This document shows positions 33,913 through 43,564 of a stretch of DNA of 64,000 nucleotides, one piece after another. Source of the stretch: Pusillimonas sp. MFBS29 (GTDB lineage: Bacteria > Pseudomonadota > Gammaproteobacteria > Burkholderiales > Burkholderiaceae_B); contig NZ_JAJEWL010000001.1 of the NCBI RefSeq assembly GCF_020687695.1, positions 248,001-312,000 of the forward strand, written 5' to 3'. Below the pieces are notes generated by a model, which was given only the letters and a program-made list of their open reading frames with translations, had not been told where the DNA came from and did no database searches. Each line of letters opens with the position of its first letter. Within the stretch, counting starts at the first letter, position 1. The position numbers and the translations under genes were made by a program.

Positions 33913-35307
33913 ATGTCCTTGCCCCGCTTCAATTTCAATTATGTCGAGCCTGTCGTCATGCTGGCGACGATCATCCAGTGGCTGGTCCTTGCGACGATCG
34001 CAGGCGCGGTAGTGGGCAGCGGAACCAGCCTTTTTCTGCACGGACTGAATTTCTTTACTGACAAGACGGCTTCCATGCCTTTTTGGTTTCAGATGGTATT
34101 GCTGCCGGTGGGTGGGCTGTTGAATGGTCTGCTTCTGTATTATGGCTACCGCTTGAATAAAACCGGGCTGAAGGACTCGGGTATCGAGGCGGTGCACAGG
34201 CAAGCCGGACGCATGCCGTTCAAGACTATCGCCATCAAACCGGTTGCGGCGATCATCACCTTGGCGTCGGGCGGTTCGGCAGGAAGAGAAGGGCCGTGCT
34301 CCCATATCGGCGCGTCGCTGGCAGCGGGCATAGGCAGGGTATTCAAGTTGAATGGCGAGTTGCAGACCCGTCTGGTGGCATGCGGTGTCAGTGCCGGTTT
34401 TGCTGGCGTATTCGGTACACCGCTGGCGGGTGCCATCTATGGTGTTGAAGTGCTTACGATAGGGCGCATACGCCATGACTTCCTGTTTCCGGCCATCGTG
34501 GCAGGATTCGTGTCGTTCGAAATCAGCAAGTTTTGGGGCGTGCCGTACACCTACCTGACTGTACTTTCGCTACCCGAATTCTCCGAGATCCTGTTTCTCA
34601 AGACAATCGGCATAGGTATTGTGTGCGGTCTTGTCGCCTGGGTTTTTGTCGATATGATCACCTTCACGCGTACCGTCTTTTCGCGCATCGGAAACAGATT
34701 GCGGGTCTGGCCTCCGTTATTGCCGCTGATCGGGGGCTGTATGCTGTCTGTGCTGATTCTTGTCATACCCACTGATTATCTGGGGTTGAGCCTGCCGCTG
34801 ATTACGCAGGCGCTGAACGGCGAGGCCATGCCGTATTTCGGGTTTCTGTGGAAAACGCTGTTGGTGGCAATTACCCTGGGCTCGGGCTTTTATGGTGGAG
34901 TGGCGACGCCGCAACTTGTTATTGGTGCGATCGCAGGCAACGCCTTCGCGCCGCTATTCGGGGTCAGTCCGTCGTTAGGGGCGGCAGTGGGGTTGGTCGC
35001 GGTAGTGGCTGCGGCATCGAATACGCCCATTGCCGCCATACTGATGAGTGTTGAGCTGTTTAGCGGAAATCTGGGTGCGGTATATGTGGCCGCGCCTTGC
35101 ATTGCTGCTTACCTGATAATCGGACACCGCAGCATTTATCCGGACCAGGTCGTTGCTTATCCGAAAACTTCCTGGTTGCGCATGAGACAAGACATGCCAT
35201 TGGGAGCCGAAAAGGTTTATTTGTCATACGGCCTGCTCAGATGGTGGAGCAGGTTTCGGCTAAGGCAAAGTGTGCGCCGCTGGTGGCAGTGGCTTGGAAG
35301 GCGCTGA
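33913..35307 (+). CDS. ClC-family chloride channel/transporter
   Basis: A 464-residue integral membrane protein with the ClC selectivity motifs GSGGSAGREGPCSHIGAS (GREGP) and GFYGGVATPQL (variant of GxFxP), and about ten or more hydrophobic segments. The short C-terminal tail (after YPKTSWLRMRQDMP) contains no CBS domains. Prokaryotic ClC proteins are Cl-/H+ antiporters or fluoride-related channels; the conserved gating glutamate is in GREGP. It starts 50 bp after the helicase stop and may be transcribed with the repair operon, though its function is unrelated. Confidence 0.88.
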   Translation: MSLPRFNFNYVEPVVMLATIIQWLVLATIAGAVVGSGTSLFLHGLNFFTDKTASMPFWFQMVLLPVGGLLNGLLLYYGYRLNKTGLKDSGIEAVHRQAGRMPFKTIAIKPVAAIITLASGGSAGREGPCSHIGASLAAGIGRVFKLNGELQTRLVACGVSAGFAGVFGTPLAGAIYGVEVLTIGRIRHDFLFPAIVAGFVSFEISKFWGVPYTYLTVLSLPEFSEILFLKTIGIGIVCGLVAWVFVDMITFTRTVFSRIGNRLRVWPPLLPLIGGCMLSVLILVIPTDYLGLSLPLITQALNGEAMPYFGFLWKTLLVAITLGSGFYGGVATPQLVIGAIAGNAFAPLFGVSPSLGAAVGLVAVVAAASNTPIAAILMSVELFSGNLGAVYVAAPCIAAYLIIGHRSIYPDQVVAYPKTSWLRMRQDMPLGAEKVYLSYGLLRWWSRFRLRQSVRRWWQWLGRR

Positions 35308-35325
35308 TCAGGCGGCGCTTGATGC

Positions 35326-35358
35326 AAAAAGGCCCAAACCGAAATTTGGGCCTTTTTC
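35326..35358. terminator. Terminator of tRNA-Gly copy 2
   Basis: AGGCCCAAA...TTTGGGCCT stem (35330-35353) with A5 before and T5 after; also downstream of the ClC gene. One base differs from the loop-proximal part of the copy at 29694. Confidence 0.9.
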
Positions 35359-35400
35359 AATCATCTATGGACGTTGGTGGATACCCATAGACAAAAATTC

Positions 35401-35476
35401 TGGAGCGGGAAACCGGTCTCGAACCGGCGACCTCAACCTTGGCAAGGTTGCGCTCTACCAACTGAGCTATTCCCGC
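35401..35476 (-). tRNA. tRNA-Gly (GCC), copy 2
   Basis: Identical over all 76 bases to the tRNA-Gly at 29734-29809, with the same orientation and CCA end. The copies stand 5.67 kb apart. Confidence 0.97.
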
Positions 35477-35487
35477 GAAAGAACAAG

Positions 35488-35518
35488 ATATTAGCATGAA
35501 ACCTATAGCTGTTGTCAA
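35488..35518 (-). promoter_or_regulatory. Promoter of tRNA-Gly copy 2
   Basis: On the minus strand a perfect TTGACA (35513-35518) is followed by TGC-TAATAT (hexamer 35488-35493). The 19-bp spacing is long, but the TGn extension may compensate. It is not shared with tRNA-Gly copy 1. Confidence 0.55.
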
Positions 35519-35637
35519 GTGGCCAAGGTTTTTCCATATCAGGCGGTGCAGGGCAGGGCATCACCTGAGCCGGCAGGGGTATGCTTATGCTTTTTCGCCG
35601 GCATATCGCCGGATAATTATTTCGGGCGGGGCTGCTT

Positions 35638-36657
35638 TTGCTGCAGGTAACTGATCAGGATCTGACTTCTTTCAACACGCTGGGCCTGCGCTCGCATGCT
35701 CGTGCTTTTGTGCGTTGCGAATCTGCGGACCAGGCGCCGGCATTGTCCGACCTGGCCGATCATTATCAGAATGTTTTCGTATTGGGCGGCGGCAGCAATG
35801 TGGTGTTGGCGCCCGAGCTTGATTGTCTGGTCATCAAGGTCGAGACATCTGGCGTACGGCTGCTTTCCGAAACAGACGATGCGTGGATTGTCGAGGCGCA
35901 GGCCGGAGAGCGATGGCATGATTTTGTTGAATACTGCATAACTCAGGGCTGGAACGGGCTGGAGAACCTGGCGTTGATTCCGGGAACTGTCGGTGCGGCA
36001 CCGGTCCAGAATATCGGCGCTTATGGTGTGGAACTCGATCAGCGTTTTCACGGCCTGACCGCCTGGGACATGCGTGACAGACGACTGGTCGATATGTCAG
36101 TACAGGATTGCGGATTTTCTTATCGCAACAGTGTTTTCAAACAGGCGGAACCGGGCCGCTGGCTGATTCTGCAGGTGCGTTTCCGACTGCCCAAGGCATG
36201 GCGTCCTGTACTCGACTATCCCGACCTGCAGCGCCACGCAGTACTGCAGGCTGCAGGCGACAGGGTAACGGCGCGACAGATCTTCGATGCCGTATGCGAA
36301 ATCCGGCAAAGCAAACTGCCTGACCCGGCGGTGCTGGGCAACGCCGGTAGCTTCTTCAAGAATCCGGTGGTCAGTGCTGCAGTCTATGAAAGGCTCAGGA
36401 AGGAACACCCCGACCTGGTGGCATATCGGCAGCCGGACGGCAGCTTCAAGCTGGCTGCCGGCTGGATGATAGACCGTGCCGGCTGGAAGGGCAGACACAT
36501 GGGTGCTGCAGGCGTACACGAACGCCAGGCACTGGTATTGATAAATGGCGGCGGAGCAAATGCCAACGATATTGCCGCCCTGGCTGATATGATCAGGGCC
36601 GACATTCTCGCGCGCTTTGGTGTGCAGCTGGAGCAGGAGCCCGTTACGGTCGCTTAG
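35638..36657 (+). CDS. murB: UDP-N-acetylenolpyruvoylglucosamine reductase
   Basis: FAD enzyme that reduces enolpyruvyl-UDP-GlcNAc to UDP-MurNAc in peptidoglycan synthesis. The 339-residue product shows [51 protein letters not shown], the catalytic serine region [10 protein letters not shown] and a C-terminal segment with [18 protein letters not shown]. It is a type I MurB. The start appears to be TTG, with GGGCGGGG seven bases upstream; no ATG is available before the conserved start. Confidence 0.92.
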   Translation: MLQVTDQDLTSFNTLGLRSHARAFVRCESADQAPALSDLADHYQNVFVLGGGSNVVLAPELDCLVIKVETSGVRLLSETDDAWIVEAQAGERWHDFVEYCITQGWNGLENLALIPGTVGAAPVQNIGAYGVELDQRFHGLTAWDMRDRRLVDMSVQDCGFSYRNSVFKQAEPGRWLILQVRFRLPKAWRPVLDYPDLQRHAVLQAAGDRVTARQIFDAVCEIRQSKLPDPAVLGNAGSFFKNPVVSAAVYERLRKEHPDLVAYRQPDGSFKLAAGWMIDRAGWKGRHMGAAGVHERQALVLINGGGANANDIAALADMIRADILARFGVQLEQEPVTVA

Positions 36658-36703
36658 GGCATGGAAGGCAGGCTGCCCCTATGGCCGGCCTGCCGGGCGG
36701 CGA

Positions 36704-37495
36704 TCAGGTCGCCAGTACATCCTGCATGTCGAACAGACCGAACTCTTTGCGTGCAAGGTAGCGTGCCGCGCGCAGGCTGCCTTGTGCGTAGGTTGCACGG
36801 CTGCTGGAGCGATGGGTGATTTCTATACGTTCGCCGGTGCCACAGAAGTAGACAGTGTGGTCGCCCACAATGTCGCCGCCGCGCAGGACTGAAAAGCCGA
36901 TCTTGCCGGTTTCCCGTGCACCGGTTTCGCCGTGTCGGGCCCAGTCGGCGATATCGTCAAGCTTTTTGCCCCACGCGTTTGCCACGGTTTCGCCCATGGC
37001 CAGAGCGGTGCCTGATGGCGCATCGACTTTATTGCGATGGTGGGCTTCGAAGACCTCGGCGTCGTAGCCGCTGTTAAGCAGCCTGGCCGCCATGTCCAGC
37101 AGCTTGAGCGTGGCATTTACACCGACGCTCATGTTGGGCGCGAATACCACAGCGATTTTCTGACTGGCGGCCTGTATTGCCTGCTTGCCTTGCTCGTCGA
37201 AGCCCGTGGTGCCGATGACGCACTTGGTACCGTGCCTGACGCAGGCCTGCAGATGGGCAAGCGTGCCTTCGGGCCTGGTGAAGTCGATCAGGCAGTCGGC
37301 GTTGGCCAGAGCGTCGAGGTCGTCTGTGATGAGCACGCCTGTGTCGCGACCCAGAAAGGCGCCGGCATCCTGACCCAGGCAGGCAGCGCCTGTGCGATCC
37401 AGTGCAACCGTAAGCTCCAGGTCCGGGCTCTCGGTAATGGCTTCAATCAGCATGCGGCCCATACGGCCGTCAGCGCCAGCGATGGCAATACGCAT
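36704..37495 (-). CDS. dapB: 4-hydroxy-tetrahydrodipicolinate reductase
   Basis: NAD(P)H enzyme of lysine/diaminopimelate synthesis. The 263-residue product has the Rossmann [31 protein letters not shown], the catalytic [16 protein letters not shown] and [13 protein letters not shown]. Follows bamE by nine bases on the same strand. Confidence 0.96.
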   Translation of the reverse strand: MRIAIAGADGRMGRMLIEAITESPDLELTVALDRTGAACLGQDAGAFLGRDTGVLITDDLDALANADCLIDFTRPEGTLAHLQACVRHGTKCVIGTTGFDEQGKQAIQAASQKIAVVFAPNMSVGVNATLKLLDMAARLLNSGYDAEVFEAHHRNKVDAPSGTALAMGETVANAWGKKLDDIADWARHGETGARETGKIGFSVLRGGDIVGDHTVYFCGTGERIEITHRSSSRATYAQGSLRAARYLARKEFGLFDMQDVLAT

Positions 37496-37504
37496 TTCTT
37501 CCCC

Positions 37505-38062
37505 CTAGCGTAGTGGTTCTGTAGTGTGTGTGCCGGGCACCTGTGCGCCCGGATTGGCAGGAGCAGACTCTTCAATATTGAGGAGGCGGCGGCGTCTGGT
37601 GCTGTTGGGCTCATCGGCCTCGGTGTCTTGCTGGCTGAGGCTTTCATCGTCGCTGTATGGCCCAGTGGCTCCTGCACCGCTGTCGGTTTTTTCATAGGGT
37701 TGACGATTGGGCTGGTCGTCGCCTTCCCAGCGCACCAGGCTGTCGCCCTCGAACCAGACGGTGAACTTGCGCTCTTCTTCGTCGCCGTACCCAGGCTTGT
37801 TATAGTAGGGATAGTCCCAGCGGTTGGTGCGGAATATGTCTTGCAGGGTAGGCGTACCCAGAATAAAGCGTACCTGTTCGCGCGTCATGCCTTGCTGCAG
37901 TTGGGCGACCTGTTCAGAAGTGATCCAGTTGCCTTGTTGGAGGTCTGCGCGGTATGGAAAGCCCCAATGCGTACCGCCGCACGCAGTCAGGGCGATGGCC
38001 AGCACACTTGCCGTCAAACCAGTGCGAAGCGTGGAAAGTCTTGGTTTTGCAGTAGTCAGCAC
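37505..38062 (-). CDS. bamE: Outer-membrane assembly lipoprotein BamE
   Basis: Subunit of the BAM complex. The 185-residue product has a lipobox (LAIALTAC), then the SmpA/OmlA core: QGNWITSEQVAQLQQGMTREQVRFILGTPTLQDIFRTNRWDYPYY and FTVWFEGDSLVRWEGD. The C-terminal tail (about 75 residues, acidic, Gln- and Ser-rich) is longer than in E. coli BamE. I choose GTG at 38062 with GGGG seven bases upstream, since the open frame to 38125 adds a non-signal sequence. Divergent from fur, an arrangement common in betaproteobacteria. Confidence 0.86.
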   Translation of the reverse strand: MLTTAKPRLSTLRTGLTASVLAIALTACGGTHWGFPYRADLQQGNWITSEQVAQLQQGMTREQVRFILGTPTLQDIFRTNRWDYPYYNKPGYGDEEERKFTVWFEGDSLVRWEGDDQPNRQPYEKTDSGAGATGPYSDDESLSQQDTEADEPNSTRRRRLLNIEESAPANPGAQVPGTHTTEPLR

Positions 38063-38209
38063 TAAGCGCCCCTGTAATTCATCTTGGATAAAACCGTTAT
38101 CATAAAGCCTGGATAATAAACGCATAATAGCGTTAGTCAGCGACAGGCGTATCGCAAGTCACCGATGCGCCTGATTCTCACCACTATTACTGCCAGAGAT
38201 ATTTTAGCT

Positions 38210-38635
38210 ATGAACGATCAAAACGAATTGAAGAACATGGGTTTGAAGGCGACCTTTCCACGCCTGAAGATCCTTGATATTTTTCGACGAGCCGATCTTC
38301 GTCACCAAAGTGCCGAAGATGTATACCGCACACTCGTGGCTGAAGACGTCGATATCGGCCTGGCAACGGTTTATCGGGTGCTGACCCAATTCGAGCAGGC
38401 CGGCATTTTGGTGCGCAGCCAGTTTGATGGCGGCAAGGCGGTCTTTGAGCTGAACGACGGCGATCATCATGATCACCTGATCTGCACAAATTGCGGCACC
38501 GTTGTCGAGTTCTCGGATCAGGAAATCGAGAAGCGTCAGCACAAGATCGCCAAAGACCAGGGCTTTGTGCTTGAAAGCCATACCATGCTGCTGTATGGCA
38601 TCTGCCCCGCTTGCAACCAGAAGGGCAGCCGCTAA
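38210..38635 (+). CDS. fur: Ferric uptake regulator
   Basis: A 141-residue metal-dependent repressor. Winged helix: [36 protein letters not shown], then [19 protein letters not shown]. The dimer/metal region has [18 protein letters not shown] and GICPAC, giving both the His cluster and the structural CxxC pair. The start is the ATG at 38210; the frame upstream to 38165 is not part of the family. I could not see a convincing Fur box in its own 148-bp promoter region. Confidence 0.95.
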   Translation: MNDQNELKNMGLKATFPRLKILDIFRRADLRHQSAEDVYRTLVAEDVDIGLATVYRVLTQFEQAGILVRSQFDGGKAVFELNDGDHHDHLICTNCGTVVEFSDQEIEKRQHKIAKDQGFVLESHTMLLYGICPACNQKGSR

Positions 38636-38645
38636 TATTTATCAG

Positions 38646-38682
38646 GGGGCGGTGCTTGTGAAAGCTGCCGCCCGCTTTTTTA
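38646..38682. terminator. Terminator after fur
   Basis: GGGCGGTGCTT ... AAGCTGCCGCCC stem followed by GCTTTTTTATT; sits between the fur stop and the convergent recN stop. Confidence 0.85.
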
Positions 38683-40335
38683 TTGTGAGCCCGACAGCAT
38701 TTCGCGTGCGTGCCGGCGGGTAGTGTCGGTAATTTTCAGGCCGCCCAGCATGCGCGCAATTTCGTTGACACGATCTTCGGCATCAAGGGCTTCGATTTGC
38801 GACAGTGTTCCGGCATCAGAGCTGGACTTCCTGACTTCATAATGATGCGTGCCACGCGCAGCAACCTGCGGCAGATGCGTAACGCACAGCACCTGGTGAC
38901 GATTGCCCAGCGTGCTTAACAGTTTGCCCACCACCTCGGCGACTGCACCCCCCACCCCGGTGTCAACTTCATCGAAGATTAGCGTTGGCACGCGTGCCGC
39001 CTGGCTGGCGATGACTGACAGGGCCAGCGATATGCGTGCGAGTTCACCGCCAGAGGCTACCTTGGCCAATGGTTTCGGGCTGGTGCCGGCATGCCCTGCG
39101 ACCAGGAACTCGATGGACTCATTGCCATGGGATCCGGGCGGGCAGGACGACAGTTGAATTTCGAAACTGCCGCCGCTCATGGATAGATCCTGCATGGCGG
39201 TCGTGACCTGCTGCGAGATCTTCTTGCTGGCTTTCTGGCGAGCCTTGCTTAAAAGGCTGGCCTGGCTTTGATATTCGGCGGCGGCGGTGTCGCGCTGCCT
39301 GGCGAGTGCTTCGGTATCGGTCGCTGCCTGGCTATTGTTCAACTGATTGGTCAGGCTTTGGAAGAGGGCGTGCAGTTCTTCGGGTTCGGTCTTGAACTTG
39401 CGCGCGGCCTCGAAGAGTGTGGACAGGCGCTGCTCGGCCTGCGCCAGCCTTTCGGGCTCGAGTTCTAGCCTGTCGAGGTAGCTGTTCAGGTCGGAGACCG
39501 CCTCGGAGGCCGAGATGCGGGCCGATTCAATGGCGTCGTAGATGCCCTGCAGTTGCGGGTCGTGGCCAAGCTGCTGACTTATGGCGTGGGCGGCGCTGTT
39601 CAGGGCCTGCATGGCCGAGCCCTGATCGCTGTCGTGGTCAAGCGCGGCAAGAGCATGGTTGGCGCCGTCGAGCAAGGCCTGCGCATGAGCCAGCCGATTA
39701 TGTTCGGCAGAGAGTGTTTCCCATTCGTTTTCCTGCATGCCGAGCTGTTCGAGTTCGGTTACCTGCCATTCCAGCTGCTCGCGGGCCGCCTGCAGCGAGG
39801 CAGCGTTGGTCAGGGCTGCTGCCAGGTTTTGTTCTGCCTGTTGCCATTGTTGCCAGGCTTGCTGTACCTGGCGTGCCAGGGGCAGGTGACCGCCTTGGGT
39901 ATCGAGCAGTTCGCGCTGGCTGGCAGCTTTAAGCAGGCTTTGATGAGCATGCTGGCCATGAATGTCGACCAGGTGCTCGGCCAGTTCGCGCAACTGGCCA
40001 AGGGTAACCGGCAGGCCGTTAATGAAAGAGCGGCTGCGGCCTTGCGCATCGATAACCCGACGCAGGATAAGGTCGTCGTCGGTGGCGAACTCGTGCTCGT
40101 TGAGCCAGTCGTGCAGGCTGGCGGGCGGCTCGAAGACGGCGGAGATGTCGGCGCGCGGTGCTCCGTCGCGGATGACCGAGGTGTCGCCGCGCGCACCCAG
40201 CGCCAGCGACAGCGCGTCGATGAGTATGGATTTTCCGGCACCGGTTTCACCGGAAAACACGGTAAAGCCGCTGGTGAACGGTATTTCTGCCTGATCAACG
40301 ATGACGAAGTCGCGTATATGCAGGGATCGCAGCAT
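38680..40335 (-). CDS. recN: DNA repair protein RecN
   Basis: SMC-like ATPase acting in double-strand break repair. The 551-residue product has the Walker A GETGAGKSILIDAL near residue 30, a central coiled coil rich in Gln/Ala/Glu (about 160-370), the signature KVASGGELARISLALS and the Walker B LIFDEVDTGVGG, followed by VTHLPQVAARG. Head-coil-head order is complete. No LexA-like box is visible immediately upstream; ppnK ends five bases before its start. Confidence 0.95.
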   Translation of the reverse strand: MLRSLHIRDFVIVDQAEIPFTSGFTVFSGETGAGKSILIDALSLALGARGDTSVIRDGAPRADISAVFEPPASLHDWLNEHEFATDDDLILRRVIDAQGRSRSFINGLPVTLGQLRELAEHLVDIHGQHAHQSLLKAASQRELLDTQGGHLPLARQVQQAWQQWQQAEQNLAAALTNAASLQAAREQLEWQVTELEQLGMQENEWETLSAEHNRLAHAQALLDGANHALAALDHDSDQGSAMQALNSAAHAISQQLGHDPQLQGIYDAIESARISASEAVSDLNSYLDRLELEPERLAQAEQRLSTLFEAARKFKTEPEELHALFQSLTNQLNNSQAATDTEALARQRDTAAAEYQSQASLLSKARQKASKKISQQVTTAMQDLSMSGGSFEIQLSSCPPGSHGNESIEFLVAGHAGTSPKPLAKVASGGELARISLALSVIASQAARVPTLIFDEVDTGVGGAVAEVVGKLLSTLGNRHQVLCVTHLPQVAARGTHHYEVRKSSSDAGTLSQIEALDAEDRVNEIARMLGGLKITDTTRRHAREMLSGSQ

Positions 40336-40339
40336 AGGG

Positions 40340-41239
40340 TTATTCGGCCTCGTCGGAAGGTTGAGGCATGTGATTCCAGTACAGTTTGCGGCGCAGTGTG
40401 GAGAAAAAGCTGTAGCCGGTGGGATGTATGAATCGAACGGTGTTCTGGGCCCGGCGCACGTCGATGCGATCGCCAGGCTGGCACTCGGACCAGGTCTGCA
40501 TGTCGAAGTGGACGCTGGCTCCGGATTCGACCCGGCCCAGCGCCGTGATGGTCAGGCTGAGTGTGCCGTTATCGGGCAGCACAATAGGGCGGTTGGACAA
40601 GGTTTGCGGCGCAACCGGCACCAGCAGACAGGCGGCGAGCTTGGGGTGGACAATGGGCCCGTTGGCCGAAAGCGAATAGGCGGTGGAGCCGGTAGGGGTG
40701 GCTATGATGAGGCCGTCGGCACGCTGGCTGTACATGAATACGCCATCGAATTCGACCCGGACTTCTATCATGCCGCCGCGCCCCGCACGATTCAGCACGA
40801 CGTCGTTCAGGGCCAGGCCCGAATACAGGGTTTCGTTGTCGCGTACCACGCGCCCTTCAAGCAATACGCGGTCTTCGGCATCGTAATTGCCCTGAATGAC
40901 GCTGCTGATGGCATCACTGGCGCTGTGGAGCGGAATGTCGGTAATGAAACCCAGGCGGCCGTGGTTGATGCCTATCAGCGCGATATTGCTGTGTGCCAGC
41001 TGGCGGGCGGCACCGAGCATAGTGCCGTCGCCGCCCATGACGACGGCAAGATCTGCCTGCCGGCCGATTTCGTCGTAAGAGGCGATATTGTGTTCGGTGA
41101 TGTCAGTGTTGCGGGCCGTATCGGCTTCGATCAGCACTCTGCACCCTTTTGCCTGCAGCATGTCGGCAAGCTTGCGCAGAGGGGCATCGAGACCGTTATC
41201 CTGGTATCGGCCTATAAGTGCGACAGTTTTGAAGTGCAT
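40340..41239 (-). CDS. ppnK: NAD kinase
   Basis: Phosphorylates NAD to NADP. The 299-residue product contains AVVMGGDGTMLGAARQ (GGDG active site), NHGRLGFITDI, GLALNDVVLNRAGRGGMIEVRVEFDG and TPTGSTAYSLSANGPIV. ATG at 41239 with AAGG nine bases upstream is preferred over an in-frame TTG at 41248. It is five bases from recN and divergent from hrcA, a conserved betaproteobacterial layout. Confidence 0.95.
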   Translation of the reverse strand: MHFKTVALIGRYQDNGLDAPLRKLADMLQAKGCRVLIEADTARNTDITEHNIASYDEIGRQADLAVVMGGDGTMLGAARQLAHSNIALIGINHGRLGFITDIPLHSASDAISSVIQGNYDAEDRVLLEGRVVRDNETLYSGLALNDVVLNRAGRGGMIEVRVEFDGVFMYSQRADGLIIATPTGSTAYSLSANGPIVHPKLAACLLVPVAPQTLSNRPIVLPDNGTLSLTITALGRVESGASVHFDMQTWSECQPGDRIDVRRAQNTVRFIHPTGYSFFSTLRRKLYWNHMPQPSDEAE

Positions 41240-41364
41240 AAAGCGCAACCTTGTTGATTGATGGAATAATACAGACTGATTGAGTAGATTGATTATATTG
41301 TCCCTGGGGTCGAATGACTGTAGGTAGAAAAACCCGGGTGTGCAACATTATTTGAAATTGCGTT

Positions 41365-42372
41365 ATGGATGATCGTGCTAATGCGCTGTTGAAAGCGCTC
41401 ATAGAGAAATACATTGACGATGGTCAGCCGGTAGGTTCCCGAACGCTTTCCAAAATGTTCGATTTGTCACCTGCGACCATACGCAACGTGATGGCTGACC
41501 TCGAAGACCTGGGCCTGATTCACAGCCCGCATACGTCGGCGGGGCGTATTCCTACGCCCAAGGGTTACCGGTTGTTTGCCGACCGCCTGCTGGCCGTGCA
41601 GCGCTTTCAGTCAGTACCTACCCAGATACGCCAGGCACTGCCGGCCGCCGAGCCAGGGCGTGCCGTAACTGCGGCAGCTACGCTGCTGTCTAATTTGTCC
41701 CAGTTCGCCGGCGTGGTGCTGGCTCCCAAGCGCGCCCAGATTTTCCGGCAGATTGAGTTCATCAGACTATCTGAAAAGCGCGTGCTGCTGATCATCGTTA
41801 CGCCTGATGGCGACGTACAGAACCGGATTCTCTTTGTGGCGCGCGACTATCTGGAACAGGAACTGATCGAAGCCAGCAATTTCTTTAATCAGCATTTCGC
41901 GGGCATGTCGTTCGAGCAGGTCAAGATCGCGCTTGCCGACGAGCTCTCGTCATTGCAGGCTGACATTTCCCGACTCATGCAGGCCGCCGTTGAAGCCGGC
42001 ACGGCTGCGGCTGATACCGATGAGTCACTGGTCATTTCGGGTGAAAGCAAGCTGCTCGATATCTCCGAGATTGCTTCCGACATGGATAAGCTGCGCCGCA
42101 TGTTTTCCTTGTTCGAGAAAAAAACCGACCTGCTTCAGCTGCTCGATGTGTCCAGCCGGGCACAGGGAGTCCAAATCTATATTGGTGGCGATTCGCAACT
42201 GGTTCCCATGGACGATGTATCCGTCATTACTGCACCCTATGGCGTAGATGGCACGGTCGTCGGCACCCTGGGGGTCATTGGTCCTTCCCGCATGGCGTAT
42301 GACCGGGTTATTCCCATCGTCGATATTACGGCACGCCTGCTTTCCAATGCCTTGAGCCACAATCAGTCCTGA
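41365..42372 (+). CDS. hrcA: Heat-inducible transcription repressor HrcA
   Basis: Winged-helix repressor of chaperone genes, controlled by GroEL. The 335-residue product starts [72 protein letters not shown], the complete HrcA DNA-binding region, and ends with the GAF-like regulatory domain ([34 protein letters not shown]). No CIRCE inverted repeat is visible around it or before grpE and dnaK, so its target is probably groESL elsewhere. Confidence 0.95.
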   Translation: MDDRANALLKALIEKYIDDGQPVGSRTLSKMFDLSPATIRNVMADLEDLGLIHSPHTSAGRIPTPKGYRLFADRLLAVQRFQSVPTQIRQALPAAEPGRAVTAAATLLSNLSQFAGVVLAPKRAQIFRQIEFIRLSEKRVLLIIVTPDGDVQNRILFVARDYLEQELIEASNFFNQHFAGMSFEQVKIALADELSSLQADISRLMQAAVEAGTAAADTDESLVISGESKLLDISEIASDMDKLRRMFSLFEKKTDLLQLLDVSSRAQGVQIYIGGDSQLVPMDDVSVITAPYGVDGTVVGTLGVIGPSRMAYDRVIPIVDITARLLSNALSHNQS

Positions 42373-42377
42373 GATCC

Positions 42378-43439
42378 ATGTCCAAGCTGTTTGCTTCTTC
42401 TTATCTACCTGAACCCACGGATCCGCTTGCATTCAGCACCGAGCCGCCGCCCCGCGAGCCGGGTCCGGTCGGTGTGCTGCTGGTCAATCTGGGTACGCCC
42501 GACGAGCCAACCCCGAAATCCATACGCCGGTATCTGGGCGAGTTCCTGTCCGATCCACGTGTCATAGAAATCCCGCAGTGGCTCTGGCAGGTCATTCTCC
42601 GGGTTTTCATCCTGACGCGCCGCCCGGCTGCCCTTGCGCCGCGCTATAAGGAAATCTGGCTTGAGCAGGGCTCACCCTTGCTGGTCTGGAGTCAGCTCCA
42701 GGCGCAAGGCGTACAGGAGCATCTTCAGGCTGCAGGGCTGGATGCAAGGGTGGCGCTGGGCATGCGCTATGGCAATCCATCCATCGCCGCGGCCATCAAT
42801 GAGCTCCGGGCCGCCGGCTGCGACCGCATCCTTACCGTACCCATGTATCCGCAATATGCGGCCAGTACCACCGCCACTGCCGTCGATTGCGTGGCTGCTC
42901 ATGCTGCCAGGATGCGGGATCAGCCCGAGCTGCGTTTCATCAAGCGATTCCAGGATGACGACGCATACATCCAGGCACTGGCCCGCCAGGTGCGCACTTT
43001 CTGGGACCATAACGGCAAACCGCAGCGCCTGTTGCTCAGCTTCCATGGCTTGCCGCGCAAGTCGGTGGAGCAGGGCGATCCTTACTACCGCGACTGTATG
43101 GAGACGGCAGTATTGCTCAGGCAGGCTCTGGGCGATGACGGTGACCTCGTCCATGTTGCCTTCCAAAGCCGCTTTGGCGCCCAGCGCTGGCTGGAGCCCT
43201 ACACCGAGCCTACCCTCCGGCAGTGGGCACGAGAAGGTATTACGCATGTCGACGTCATGTGCCCGGGTTTTCTGGCCGACTGCCTGGAAACCATGGAAGA
43301 GATTCAGATGCAATGCCGTGATGCCTTCCTGGGTGAGGGCGGGCAGCAGTTCCGCTACCTTCCTTGCCTGAATGACGACCCGGTCTGGGCCGCCGGTTTC
43401 GCTGTGCTGATACGAAAGTCGCTGGGGGGTTGGGTGTAA
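42378..43439 (+). CDS. hemH: Ferrochelatase
   Basis: Inserts Fe2+ into protoporphyrin IX as the last step of heme synthesis. The 353-residue product has VLLVNLGTPDEPTPKSIRRYLGEFLSDPRVIEIP, LTVPMYPQYAASTTATA, LLSFHGLPRKSVEQGDPY with the metal-site histidine, AFQSRFGAQRWLEPYTEPTL and VMCPGFLADCLETMEE. It begins five bases after hrcA and probably shares its transcript. Confidence 0.95.
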   Translation: MSKLFASSYLPEPTDPLAFSTEPPPREPGPVGVLLVNLGTPDEPTPKSIRRYLGEFLSDPRVIEIPQWLWQVILRVFILTRRPAALAPRYKEIWLEQGSPLLVWSQLQAQGVQEHLQAAGLDARVALGMRYGNPSIAAAINELRAAGCDRILTVPMYPQYAASTTATAVDCVAAHAARMRDQPELRFIKRFQDDDAYIQALARQVRTFWDHNGKPQRLLLSFHGLPRKSVEQGDPYYRDCMETAVLLRQALGDDGDLVHVAFQSRFGAQRWLEPYTEPTLRQWAREGITHVDVMCPGFLADCLETMEEIQMQCRDAFLGEGGQQFRYLPCLNDDPVWAAGFAVLIRKSLGGWV

Positions 43440-43460
43440 ACTCGCTCCGGAGCATATTTG

Positions 43461-43518
43461 CTGTGCAAGAACTTGGTTTGCACAGGACTTGAAAATGGGG
43501 GCGGTCGCCCCCATTTTC
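43461..43518. repeat. Two consecutive inverted repeats in front of grpE
   Basis: First dyad: CTGTGCAA / TTGCACAG (43461-43485). Second dyad: a perfect 12-bp arm pair GAAAATGGGGGC-GGTC-GCCCCCATTTTC (43491-43518), which spans the sigma32 promoter from within its -35 to its -10. No T-run follows, so it is not an ordinary terminator for hemH. Confidence 0.7.
43488..43516 (+). promoter_or_regulatory. Sigma32 promoter of grpE
   Basis: CTTGAAA (43488-43494), 14-bp spacer, CCCCATTT (43509-43516): a near-perfect heat-shock sigma factor match. Confidence 0.82.
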
Positions 43519-43564
43519 ATGACATTGGACAATTCAATTCAGATTTCAGAAGCGGAGATTTTTT

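Noticed and set aside
38063-38209. Fur box between bamE and fur
   Set aside because: A few AT-rich half-sites occur, but none approaches the 19-bp consensus symmetry.
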